64,000 nt of DNA from contig NZ_PQSR01000010.1 of NCBI RefSeq assembly GCF_002920635.1, forward strand, positions 1-64,000, given 5' to 3'. This document shows, in pieces, positions 34,820-43,422 of the stretch. A program made the position numbers and the translations under genes. Origin of the DNA: Streptomyces sp. Ru72 (GTDB taxonomy: Bacteria; Actinomycetota; Actinomycetes; Streptomycetales; Streptomycetaceae). The first letter of the stretch is position 1. Each line of letters opens with the position of its first letter. The notes beneath the pieces were generated by a model. That model worked only from the letters and a program-made list of their open reading frames with translations. It was not told where the DNA came from and did no database searches.

Positions 34820-34856
34820 CCTTGGGGTCGTCCGGCCCAGCCGGACGGCCCCAAGG
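34820..34856 (+). terminator. Hairpin terminator after EXORDIUM-like gene
   Basis: CCTTGGGGTCGTCCGG (34820-34835) and CCGGACGGCCCCAAGG (34841-34856) pair over 16 positions with one G-T wobble and a 5-base loop. It separates this gene from the lipoprotein gene starting 30 bases later. Confidence 0.8.
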
Positions 34857-34885
34857 CCCTCGTCGGCCCGTTCGAGAGGAAGCAC

Positions 34886-35374
34886 ATGGCTACGGCCCGC
34901 CGCACACTGCCACCGTCATCGCGGGACTTCGCCGCAGGGCTCAGCGCCGTTCTGGTGGCGACGGCGCTCCTCACCGGATGTTCCTCCGCCGCCGCCACCT
35001 CAGCCCCGATCTCCGCGCGGTCGGCCTCCTCCTCGCCGACGGCCGTGGCGGTCCGGTGCCACCGGCTGCCCCCCGCGACTCTGCCGCGTTCCGCCGGGTC
35101 CCTCACTCAGGCGGACGCCGGGGCCTTCTGTCTGCGGGTCGGCCAGCGGGTGGACGTGTTCCTCGCCGCTCCCAAGGGCGCCGCGCAGGGCACGCGTTGG
35201 CGCGCCATCGGCAGCTCGAGCCCTCAGGTTCTCGCGCCTGTCGGCACCGGGGTGATGACTGCGCCGCTGGGTGTCACACCCGGCTTGTTCGTCGCGCGGT
35301 CGCCCGGCGTCTCCACACTGACCAGCACGTGCCCCGACGGGACATCATGGCGGGCGACGCTGGTCGTCAGCTGA
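34886..35374 (+). CDS. Small lipoprotein of unknown function
   Basis: A 162-aa protein with a lipoprotein signal peptide (AGLSAVLVATALLTGCSSAA, Cys about residue 32), a Ser/Ala-rich linker, then a small domain with QADAGAFCLRVGQRVDVFLA and GVSTLTSTCPDGTSWRATLV at the end. The pattern (a Val-rich beta domain with two cysteines) resembles small immunoglobulin-like cell-surface domains, but I do not recognise a family. GAGAGGA precedes the ATG. It lies downstream of a strong terminator and so probably has its own promoter. Confidence 0.75.
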   Translation: MATARRTLPPSSRDFAAGLSAVLVATALLTGCSSAAATSAPISARSASSSPTAVAVRCHRLPPATLPRSAGSLTQADAGAFCLRVGQRVDVFLAAPKGAAQGTRWRAIGSSSPQVLAPVGTGVMTAPLGVTPGLFVARSPGVSTLTSTCPDGTSWRATLVVS

Positions 35375-36422
35375 AGCGACGAGCGCCGTGACGGTCGCCG
35401 GGCTACGGAACGTCCCCAGGCATCTGCGCCCGGTGATCAACGCGGCTGGGCCTATGCCCTGGCTCAATGGGACACGATGATCTTCCGACCCTCGAACTCG
35501 CCTTCCCGGATCCCGCACGTGACCGCGGTGTGGCGGCGAAGGAACGCTTCCGAGTGGTCGCGCCCGACGGCTCGGGTGAACGGTGACCCGCCTCCGTCTC
35601 GACGACAGTCCGGAAGAACCAGCCGGATGCGCCCTGCTGATGCTGGGACGGCTGCTGACCATGGCCACTGGTCGATGGCTGTGAAGTGGTCGAGTTCAGG
35701 GCCGACTCCGTTCGGCGGTACGGCGGTGACGTTCGCTGCGGTCGCGCGTTGGTGCTGTATGAGTAGAAGTCGCAGGTTGCGGGATCTGTCAGGAGCACCG
35801 GCATTCGAGCAGCTGAGGGCTGAGCTGGCGCGTGCCGCTGACTCGGTGGCCGGGGCAAGGCCACCGCAGCGGAAGTCGAACGAGAGGGCGCTCGGCCCGG
35901 CGAGTGCGGAGCCGGACGACGAGGGCCGCGGCGAGGTGGTGCCGCCCGGTTCGAGCCGAGGTCACTCACCGTCTTCCTGAGCGGGCCGGCTGCAAGGGTG
36001 TCGGCAGCCACGCCGACGAGGATGACTCCGTCCTTCTTGGTTGCTGCGGCGTCCTGCCGGCGTTCAGCCACGGCAGACACGCGGGCGCTGGCGGTCCGTC
36101 AGGGAGAGTGGGCTTTCCCGGTGAGGGCACTCCCTCATCATGTCGTGGACCGCTCAGCCGTGCGCGGCTGACCCTGCCCGGGCGCGGCGCCGACGGGGCG
36201 CGGCCATGGCGCGTCAGGAAGTGGCCTCCATCGACGCGGAGCCGTCGGCTCGAGCTGCGAGGAAGCAACCTTGATGCACTCATTTCCGTCCGTGGATGCG
36301 CATATGTTCGCGCTTCGCGCGGAGCCGCCACTACTGCTGCCGACATCCAAGACTGGGAAGGGCGGCGGAGACGGACGGTCCGGGTGGGACGCTGATGCTC
36401 TGCGCACCTGGATGACGTCGCG
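35375..36422. other. About 1 kb without an intact gene, probably decayed
   Basis: No frame here has convincing coding character over its whole length. From an ATG at 35468 one frame reads MGHDDLPTLELAFPDPARDR, then GVAAKERFRVVAPDGSG before a stop; its start resembles ASCH-domain proteins, so this may be a remnant of one. Farther right, open frames are Arg/Ser-rich shadows. The stretch at 36260-36330 is relatively AT-rich. Confidence 0.4.
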
Positions 36423-37430
36423 TCAGTTCGGGTTCCGCTGCACCGTCGAGCCCCGGATCACGAGGCTGGTGGGAATGATGCACGAGGGGGCCGCGTTGGG
36501 CGATCCGCGCACGTGGTCCAGCAGCAGACGCGCCGCCGCCGCACCCATCTCCCGCATCGGCTGCCGGATGGTGGTCAGTGCAGGATACGTGTACGACGCC
36601 ATCTCGACGTCGTCGAAGCCCACCACGGCGACATCCTGCGGAACCCAGAGACCAGCCTCGTGCAGGGCGGCGAGCACACCGGCCGCCGAGGGGTCGTTGT
36701 GCGCGAAGACCGAGTCGAACTCCAGGCCGTCCGCGAGAACACGCGCTACCGCGCTCCGGCAGCGGTCGAACTCGAAGTCGCCGCAGATGATGCTGCGTCG
36801 GCCGATCTCGATCCCGGCTTCCGCGTAGACGTCGACGAAACCGCCCAGCCGTTCACGGGTGCAGCCGAACGCCTCGGGACCGGTCACCACCAGAGGACGA
36901 CGACGCCCGATGTCCAGCAGGTGCCGTGCGGCCTGTTCGCCCCCCTCCCGGTCGGTGGTGGCCACGTAGGGGAGTCCGGGGCGCTGGAAGCGGTCGTCGA
37001 TCAGCACGACCGGCAGCCCCGCTTCGTGCAGTTCCGTGATGTATTCCAGGGCGCCCTCGGGCTCTGCCGCCAGCAGGCCGTCGAAGGACTTGGCGGCGAC
37101 CTGCAGACCGAGCCTGCGCAGTGACTCCTCGTCGCGGTTCCAGGTCAGCATGCGCAGTCCGAAGCCCTCGGTCTCCAGCGTCTCGACGACCGCCTGCACG
37201 ATGCCGGACCAGGCCCGGGCCACATCGGGGACCAGCATGCCGATCATCTGTGTGGTGCCGCGTGCGAGCCCGACCGCCCCGGCGCTCGGTACGTAGCCGA
37301 GTTCCGAGATCGCCTCGCGGACCTTCAGGGCGGTCTTCTCGTTGATCTCGCCTCTGCCGTTCAGCACTCGCGAGACCGTGGTCTTGCTGACGCCGGCCCT
37401 AGCGGCCACGTCGGCGATGGTGACTCCCAT
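36423..37430 (-). CDS. LacI-family transcriptional regulator
   Basis: A 335-aa LacI/GalR repressor. The N-terminal helix-turn-helix is VTIADVAARAGVSKTTVSRV, with the hinge helix LNGRGEINEKTALKVREAI. The periplasmic-binding-protein-like sensor domain (about residues 60-330) includes DGLLAAEPEGALEYI and VAVVGFDDVEMASYTYPALT. The ATG at 37430 has AGGAGG nearby; the open frame above it is a shadow. Candidate operators lie 75-120 bases upstream. It is downstream of the second LacI gene on the same strand. It likely senses a sugar linked to the surrounding hydrolases. Confidence 0.9.
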   Translation of the reverse strand: MGVTIADVAARAGVSKTTVSRVLNGRGEINEKTALKVREAISELGYVPSAGAVGLARGTTQMIGMLVPDVARAWSGIVQAVVETLETEGFGLRMLTWNRDEESLRRLGLQVAAKSFDGLLAAEPEGALEYITELHEAGLPVVLIDDRFQRPGLPYVATTDREGGEQAARHLLDIGRRRPLVVTGPEAFGCTRERLGGFVDVYAEAGIEIGRRSIICGDFEFDRCRSAVARVLADGLEFDSVFAHNDPSAAGVLAALHEAGLWVPQDVAVVGFDDVEMASYTYPALTTIRQPMREMGAAAARLLLDHVRGSPNAAPSCIIPTSLVIRGSTVQRNPN

Positions 37431-37505
37431 GCCACCTCCTCCCACTCCACACAGAGGCGGAAGACGCCCTCCCGCACCGAGGGCCGATCGTACAGAGATC
37501 GTGGT

Positions 37506-37547
37506 GGAACCGGTACCGGGAGCGGTTACGGAACCGGTTTCGGTACC
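37506..37547. promoter_or_regulatory. Two LacI-type operator-like sites
   Basis: GGAACCGGTACCGG (from 37506) and GGAACCGGTTTCGG (from 37530) are related near-palindromes centred on CCGG, 24 bases apart, upstream of the LacI gene at 36423-37430. LacI proteins often bind such paired CG-centred sites. I infer autoregulation. Confidence 0.5.
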
Positions 37548-37624
37548 GCCTCCGGGCGGTGAAGGCACCGTGAGGCTCGCCTCGTCAACACACCGGGAGC
37601 AACTCTTCCACCGGGAGAAGGACG

Positions 37625-38668
37625 TCAGCCGTCCTCGGGAGCGGGGAGTTCGCCGGAGCCGCGGGCGAGGTAGTGGGTGGGCAGTACGTGGTGACGGGCG
37701 GGTCCGGCTTCACCGTCGAGTCGGTCGAAGAGCAGGCTCGCCGCCTCCCTGCCGATGGCGGCGTGGTCCTGGGCGATCACCGAGATGCCGGGTTCGAGCA
37801 GGTCGGCGAGGGGCAGGTCGTCGAAGCCGATCAGCGCCACGCGGCGCTGCAGCCGAAGCTCCTGCAGGGTCCGGCGGGCTCCGATGGTCAGGAGGTTCTG
37901 GCCTGAGACGAGTGCGGTGGGCGCGTGGGCGAGGGCAAGGAGTTCGCGGGTGGCCCGCTGGGCGGCTTCCGCGCCGTGCAGGTCGCGCCGCACGAGGGAG
38001 GGGTGCAGGACGCATCCGGCTTCGGCGAGCCCCTCCACGAAGCCTGCGTAGCGCTCTTCTGCGGTCCAGATCGCGCGGAGGTCCCCGAGGAAGGCGATGC
38101 GCCGGTGACCTGCCTGGTGCAGCCTTTCCACCGCCGCCCGCACGCCCGCCCGGTTGTCCACCGTCACGGTGTCCACCTGCGGCGCCGTGCCGGGGCGGTC
38201 CACGCAGACGACGGGTGTGCCGGCGCGGCGGGCCGCGTCGAGGTCGATGTCGTTCTGGCCGGTGGGCACCACGATGAGGCCGTCGACCCGGCGGGCGGTG
38301 AACGTTTTCAGCAGACCCCGTTCCCGGACCGGATCCTCGTCGGTGGATGCGGCCAGGACCAGTACGCCGCGGTCGGCGGCGGCGTCCTCCACCGCTCGGT
38401 GCAGCGCGGCGGAGAAGGGGTTGGCCGCGTCTTCCAGGACCAGGCCGAGGGTGTGGGTGCGGCGGTCGGCCCGGCGCAGGCTGCTGGCTGTCAGATCGTG
38501 GCGGTAGCCGAGCAGTTCGGCGGCGCGCGTCACCCGTTCCGCCAGGTCTGGCGTGACGGGCTTGCCGTTGACGACCCGTGAGACGGTGGCGACCCCGACC
38601 CCGGCCATGGTCGCGACGTCGCGCATGGTCGCCGGTCGCCGACCTGTGTCGTTCTGCTGGCTGGACAA
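37625..38668 (-). CDS. LacI-family transcriptional regulator, probable regulator of the GH32 gene
   Basis: A 347-aa LacI/GalR repressor: helix-turn-helix TMRDVATMAGVGVATVSRVV, hinge NGKPVTPDLAERVTRAAELL, and a sensor domain with VDGLIVVPTGQNDIDLDAAR, HRRIAFLGD and VALIGFDDLPLADLLEPGIS. It is divergent from the secreted fructanase gene, whose upstream region (298 bases) contains a GAAACGTTTC palindrome of LacI operator type. I infer that it represses the fructanase until a fructan-derived sugar is bound. Confidence 0.9.
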   Translation of the reverse strand: MSSQQNDTGRRPATMRDVATMAGVGVATVSRVVNGKPVTPDLAERVTRAAELLGYRHDLTASSLRRADRRTHTLGLVLEDAANPFSAALHRAVEDAAADRGVLVLAASTDEDPVRERGLLKTFTARRVDGLIVVPTGQNDIDLDAARRAGTPVVCVDRPGTAPQVDTVTVDNRAGVRAAVERLHQAGHRRIAFLGDLRAIWTAEERYAGFVEGLAEAGCVLHPSLVRRDLHGAEAAQRATRELLALAHAPTALVSGQNLLTIGARRTLQELRLQRRVALIGFDDLPLADLLEPGISVIAQDHAAIGREAASLLFDRLDGEAGPARHHVLPTHYLARGSGELPAPEDG

Positions 38669-38777
38669 CGTTCTCTCCCAGGGTCAATGGCACCGTGCAG
38701 CCGTCTCGATCCTTCCACTCAGGGGTTTTCCTGCACAGGGTCTGGACTTCGGCGACATGTTGCCCGTACGTTCGGCG

Positions 38778-38787
38778 AAACGTTTCC
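38778..38787. promoter_or_regulatory. LacI-type operator candidate upstream of the GH32 gene
   Basis: GAAACGTTTC is a perfect 10-bp palindrome with the central CG step favoured by LacI/CcpA-type regulators. It sits in the divergent region between the LacI gene and the fructanase gene, 179 bases before the latter. Confidence 0.5.
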
Positions 38788-38966
38788 AGCCGCCGTCTGG
38801 AGCTGCCGGTGCCGTGCTGCCCCCACAGCCGGGCTCGCCCGTGGCCTTGGACGAGGCCACGGACGAGCCGCCGCCCCGTACCCGCATCCGACACGCGTCA
38901 AGCGCCACTCGTCATGCGTCAGCCCCCTGCGGCTGAGCCGAAGCCCGCACGCCTGCAAGGAGCGCC

Positions 38967-41516
38967 ATGTCCAGAACCATTCGTCCGCGCCGCAGACTCC
39001 TGGCCGCGCTGGCCGTCCTGTCCGGGCTCGGACTGGTCGCCGCCTCTCCTGCCATGGCCGACACGCTCTACCACGAGCAGTACCGCCCCCAGTTCCATTT
39101 CACCCCGGCCCAGAACTGGATGAACGACCCCAACGGCCTCATCTACTACAAGGGCCAGTACCACCTGTTCTTCCAGTACAACCCGTCCGGCAACACCTGG
39201 GGCAACATGTCCTGGGGCCACGCCGTCAGCACCGACCTCGTCCACTGGAAGCAGCTCCCGCTGGCCATCCCCCAGGACGACCAGGAGATGATCTTCTCCG
39301 GCAGCGTGGTGCTGGACAGGAACAACACCACCGGCTTCGGGACCAAGGACAACCCGCCGCTGGTCGCCGTCTACACCAGCCTGGTGAAGTCCACCGGCGT
39401 CCAGAGGCAGTCCCTGGCGTACAGCACCGACGGCGGCACCACCTGGACCAAGTACTCCGGCAACCCGGTCCTGGACCTGAACTCGACGAACTTCCGCGAC
39501 CCCAAGGTCTTCTGGTACGCCCCCACGCGGCGCTGGCTGATGGCGGTCGCCCTCGCCGACCAGCACAAGATCTCCTTCTACAGCTCGGCCGACCTCAAGC
39601 ACTGGGCCCACCAGAGCGACTTCGGCCCGGCCGGCGCCACCGGCGGAGTCTGGGAATGCCCGGACCTCTTCCCGCTGCCGGTCGACGGCAACCCGAAGAA
39701 GACCAAGTGGGTCCTGGCGGTCAACCTCAACCCGGGCGCCATCGCTGGCGGTTCCGGCGCCCAGTACTTCGTCGGCGACTTCGACGGCAAGAAGTTCACC
39801 TCAGACGACAGCGGCACCTACACGCCGCCGAGCGGCACCGTCATGCAGGACTTCGAGTCCGGCTCGTTCGGCGACTGGACGGCCACCGGGAGCGCGTTCG
39901 GCAGCGGGCCGGCGACCGGGCCGGTGGACGGCCAGCAGGCCGTCACCGGCTTCGAGGGCCAGGACTTCGCCAACAGCTTCCACGGCGGCGACGCCTCCAC
40001 CGGCACGCTGACCTCACCCGCGTTCACGGTGACCAGCGACTACATCAACTTCAAGGTCGGCGGCGGCAACCACCCGTACCAGCCCGGCTCCATCCTGGGC
40101 GACGAGCCGGTACCCACGGGTGAGACGCTCGCCGACTTCGAGGGCAACACCTACTCCAGCCCGATCGGCGACTGGACCACCACCGGCGACGCCTTCGGCA
40201 CCGGACCGGCCCAGGGCACCCTCCCCAACCAGCAGCAGGTCTCCGGCTACCTGGGCCACGGGCTCGTCAACAGCTACCTCAACGGCGACGCCTCCACCGG
40301 AACCCTCACCTCGCCGACCTTCACCATCGACAAGAAGTACCTGAACTTCCTCATCGGCGGCGGCTACCACCCCGCAAGCTCCGACGCGGCCACCGCGGTG
40401 GAACTCATCGTGGACGGCAAGGTGGTGCGCTCCGCCACCGGCCCCAACGCCGAGGCCCTGAACTGGGCGTCGTGGGACCTGTCCGACCTGCAGGGCAAGC
40501 AGGCCCAGATCAAGGTCGTGGACGCCGACACCGGCGGCTGGGGCCACATCAACCTCGACCAGGTCGTCCTCTCCGACACCCAGGCGAAGCCCCGATCCAC
40601 CGAGACCGGCGTCAATCTGCTGGTCGACGGCAAGGTCGTCCAGAGTGCCACCGGAGCCGACTCCGAGAACCTCGACTGGGCCTCCTTCAACACCACCGCC
40701 TACAAGGGCAAGAAGGTCCAGGTCCAGATCGTGGACGCCAACACCGGCGGCTGGGGACACGTCCTCGCCGACGAGTTCACCGCTGCCGACAAGCCGGCCC
40801 TGTCCACCACCCAGCGCGCCCACTGGCTCGACTACGGCGCGGACTTCTACGCCGCCAACACGTGGAACGACGCACCCGGCGGCCGGCGCGTCATGATCGC
40901 CTGGATGAACAACTGGAACTACGGGCAGGCCGTTCCCACCAGCCCGTGGCGCAGTGCCGACTCCTTCCCCCGCCAGCTCTCCCTGCAGACCGTCAACGGC
41001 AAGGTCCAGCTGATCCAGCAGCCGGTCCGCGAACTGACCTCCCTGCGCGGCTCCGGCACCCTGGTGCCCAGCACAAGCGTCGCGAGCACCACCACGCCGC
41101 TCGCGGTGCACGGCAGCAGCCAGGAACTCCAGGCCGACCTCACCGCCGGCACCGCCGACCGCTTCGGCCTCGACGTCCGTACCGGTGGCGGGCAGCGCAC
41201 CCGCATCGGCTACGACACCGCCACCGGCGAGGTCTACATCGACCGCACCGCCTCCGGGGCGACCGACTTCGACCCCACCTTCCCGGGCGTTCAGCGCGCT
41301 CCCCTCGCGCTCGACGGCGGCTGGCTGAGCCTGCACGTCCTCATCGACGCCTCCTCCGTCGAGGTCTACGCCCAGAACACGCGCGGCGAACAGGTGGTCC
41401 TCACCGACCAGATCTTCCCCGACCCCTCCAGCACCGGCGTCGACGCCTTCGCCGAAGGCGGAACCGCGACCCTCAACCACCTGCAGGCGTGGCAGCTGAA
41501 CTCCATCTGGCCCTGA
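38967..41516 (+). CDS. Secreted GH32 fructanase (levanase/inulinase type) with nested insertion
   Basis: An 849-aa exported enzyme. A signal peptide (LLAALAVLSGLGLVAASPAM, cleavage near Ala31) precedes the GH32 five-bladed propeller: nucleophile Asp54 in NWMNDPNG, stabiliser Asp in NFRDPKVF (about 178) and acid/base Glu in WECPDLF (about 231). Blade 5 (HWLDYGADFYAANTW) comes only after about 320 inserted residues (290-612). The insertion consists of two copies of a beta-rich unit (DFE...GDWT...GDASTGTLTSP...VDGKVV...TGGWGH), one nested inside the other. The C-terminal GH32 beta-sandwich completes the protein. It hydrolyses levan or inulin to fructose. Confidence 0.9.
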   Translation: MSRTIRPRRRLLAALAVLSGLGLVAASPAMADTLYHEQYRPQFHFTPAQNWMNDPNGLIYYKGQYHLFFQYNPSGNTWGNMSWGHAVSTDLVHWKQLPLAIPQDDQEMIFSGSVVLDRNNTTGFGTKDNPPLVAVYTSLVKSTGVQRQSLAYSTDGGTTWTKYSGNPVLDLNSTNFRDPKVFWYAPTRRWLMAVALADQHKISFYSSADLKHWAHQSDFGPAGATGGVWECPDLFPLPVDGNPKKTKWVLAVNLNPGAIAGGSGAQYFVGDFDGKKFTSDDSGTYTPPSGTVMQDFESGSFGDWTATGSAFGSGPATGPVDGQQAVTGFEGQDFANSFHGGDASTGTLTSPAFTVTSDYINFKVGGGNHPYQPGSILGDEPVPTGETLADFEGNTYSSPIGDWTTTGDAFGTGPAQGTLPNQQQVSGYLGHGLVNSYLNGDASTGTLTSPTFTIDKKYLNFLIGGGYHPASSDAATAVELIVDGKVVRSATGPNAEALNWASWDLSDLQGKQAQIKVVDADTGGWGHINLDQVVLSDTQAKPRSTETGVNLLVDGKVVQSATGADSENLDWASFNTTAYKGKKVQVQIVDANTGGWGHVLADEFTAADKPALSTTQRAHWLDYGADFYAANTWNDAPGGRRVMIAWMNNWNYGQAVPTSPWRSADSFPRQLSLQTVNGKVQLIQQPVRELTSLRGSGTLVPSTSVASTTTPLAVHGSSQELQADLTAGTADRFGLDVRTGGGQRTRIGYDTATGEVYIDRTASGATDFDPTFPGVQRAPLALDGGWLSLHVLIDASSVEVYAQNTRGEQVVLTDQIFPDPSSTGVDAFAEGGTATLNHLQAWQLNSIWP

Positions 41517-41606
41517 CGAGCCTCGGGTCCGTGCGCCGGGTGGCCCGGAGGGCTTCCGGCGCGCGGGTGTCGGCGGGGGACCGGTGTCCCGGAGCGCTGC
41601 TTGTGA

Positions 41607-41965
41607 TCAGCCCTGCCGGGCGACGTCGGCGGGTCGTTCCTCGAGGGCTGCCGCCACGCACTCGAGATCGGTGAGGGGCGCTGCCAGGTACTGGGGCGGG
41701 ATCGCCCCGACCATGCGCTGCTCGATGGCGTAGTCGGCGGCCCGGGGCACGGCCAGGCGCGCGTGGCCCGCTTCGGTGAGGTGGCGGGCCGGGCGCGGCG
41801 GTGTCCGGTGGTGGCGGGCCGGGTGATGAGCCTGCCGCCTGCAGGCCCCCGCGCGCCCCGCAGGCCGACGTTTCCGGACCGCAAGGTTGCGGCCACGCGG
41901 GGGAGGGCGGCGCTGGACGTGCCGGAGTGCGGGCCCAGGAGCTGGAGGCAGGTCCGTTGGCAAGC
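41607..41965 (-). pseudogene. MarR-family regulator remnant
   Basis: On the minus strand one frame gives GGRLITRPATTGHRRAR (the wing of a MarR winged helix), and a second frame continues HLTEAGHARLAVPRAADYAI and EQRMVGAIPPQYLAAP to a stop at 41607. This is the C-terminal half of a MarR protein with at least one frameshift; the DNA-recognition helix is not recoverable. It lies between the fructanase stop and the deacetylase stop. Confidence 0.5.
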
Positions 41966-41982
41966 GCCTCCAGGCGGGCGGC

Positions 41983-42924
41983 TCAGGCGGGGAAGCCGTA
42001 GGTGTAGCCCTGGGCGTCCAGCTGGTTGAGGAGACGGGCGAGCGCCTGCACCGTCTGCGAACGGTCACCGCCGCCGTCGTGCATCAGGATGATCGCGCCG
42101 GGGCGCAGGTCCTGGTTGATGTTGCGCAGGATGCCGTCCACACCCGGGCGCCGCCAGTCATTGGCGTCGTCGCTCCAGCCGAGCGGCTGCAGGTGATTGG
42201 CGCCGGCTATCCCCCGGATCGTGGGGCTCCAGTCGCCGCCGGGTGCCCGGTAGTACATCGGCTTCGCGCCGTTCCCCGCGGCATCGGTTATCTCACGCTT
42301 GGCGTCGACGATCTCGCGGATGTTGTACTCGACCGGCTTGCGGCTCTGCTGCTCGTCATGATGGACCGAGTGGTCGCACAGCCGGTCCCCGGCCGCGACG
42401 ATCGCCTTGGTCAGATACGGGTACCTCCGGGCGAGTGGCCCGATCTCGCAGAAGGTGGCCTTCGCGTGGTGCTGGGCGAGGAGCGCCAGCACCTGCGGCG
42501 TCCACCGCGGGTCAGGGCCGTCGTCGAAGGTGAGCGCCACGGATTTGCCGCTGCCCTCGACACCATGGCTGACCAGCACGTCGTATCCCGCCGGGGCGCT
42601 CGGCAGCTGCCCGAAGGCATGCGCCGAGCCGGACCGCGGAGCAGGCCCGGACGGCACCGCGGGGGAGCCTCCACCACGGCCGGGCTGCTTCCCTCCTGCC
42701 GCGCGGCCGGATGCCGACGCGGACGGGGAAGCGGACGAGGGCGACGGCGTCTGGGACGACGTGCGCGGCTCTGGAGAGGATCGCTTCGCCGGGGCAGTGG
42801 AGCTGTTGGGTGAGCCCTGGGGTGTGTGCCCGCCTGCGTGCGGCCCGCACGCCGTGAGCGCGGCTCCCGCGATCGCCGCCGTGATGGCGGCCGCCGTCAC
42901 CGCCTTGATGCTGGCCGATGCCAC
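41983..42924 (-). CDS. Polysaccharide deacetylase (NodB/CE4) lipoprotein
   Basis: A 313-aa exported protein. The signal peptide ends in a lipobox (AIAGAALTACG), followed by a long Ser/Pro-rich linker and a NodB domain from about residue 115. Motif 1 is VALTFDDGPDP (catalytic Asp and metal Asp), motif 2 is DHSVHHDEQQ (metal His pair), motif 3 is YYRAPGGDWSP, and the late LMHDGGGDRSQT supplies the catalytic His. It deacetylates peptidoglycan, chitin or acetylxylan at the cell surface; given the neighbourhood, acetylated plant polymers are possible. Confidence 0.87.
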   Translation of the reverse strand: MASASIKAVTAAAITAAIAGAALTACGPHAGGHTPQGSPNSSTAPAKRSSPEPRTSSQTPSPSSASPSASASGRAAGGKQPGRGGGSPAVPSGPAPRSGSAHAFGQLPSAPAGYDVLVSHGVEGSGKSVALTFDDGPDPRWTPQVLALLAQHHAKATFCEIGPLARRYPYLTKAIVAAGDRLCDHSVHHDEQQSRKPVEYNIREIVDAKREITDAAGNGAKPMYYRAPGGDWSPTIRGIAGANHLQPLGWSDDANDWRRPGVDGILRNINQDLRPGAIILMHDGGGDRSQTVQALARLLNQLDAQGYTYGFPA

Positions 42925-43422
42925 TGATTTACCTCCGTCGGCGCCACTCGGTGCCCGAATCGGTGCTGGTACTGGTCACGTCGACGCGCAGGCAGGGCCG
43001 AGCGCGGGCGCACCGCCGGTCGATGGCACGGCGGCGTCCGCAGCCAGGTCAGCTGGAGATCTGCGTCCCTGCGCGTCGGTGCCCAGGGTTTACCGGTCGC
43101 TCCGAGCGCTCCGGGGAGTCGGTGTGGCGGCGGGCCTCATCGCCCGGCCGCTGATCCCCGCTCTCATCGGACAGGACCAGTACACACGTTTGTACCTAAT
43201 GTCCGACCACGATAAAGGACACTCGTCGCCGTGCTTAAGAATTCCAATGGGTGACGAATGTCGCATTGTGTCCTGAGGTGAAAGGGCCCGAGCAGAAAAC
43301 AGGACCGGAGTGAATACAGGACCGGAGCGAATAACCGAGTCGCTGGGCGGCCCGGCCTGCCCCGTCGCGGACGGAGTCGGCGCCGTAGTGGGGGCGCGTC
43401 ATCTCATCTAGAGATCACCCGG
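42925..43422. other. Intergenic region, no gene supported
   Basis: 498 bases. The middle (about 43180-43340) is AT-rich for this genome and probably holds the promoter region of the deacetylase gene. A tandem 17-bp repeat lies at 43299-43332 (separate entry). No coding frame is supported. Confidence 0.5.
43299..43332. repeat. Tandem 17-bp direct repeat
   Basis: ACAGGACCGGAGTGAAT (43299-43315) is followed directly by ACAGGACCGGAGCGAAT (43316-43332), 16 of 17 identical. It could be a binding site or slippage product in the deacetylase upstream region. Confidence 0.6.

Noticed and set aside
35403..36080. 225-codon minus-strand frame
   Set aside because: Biased composition, no recognisable domain, sits in a region that looks decayed.
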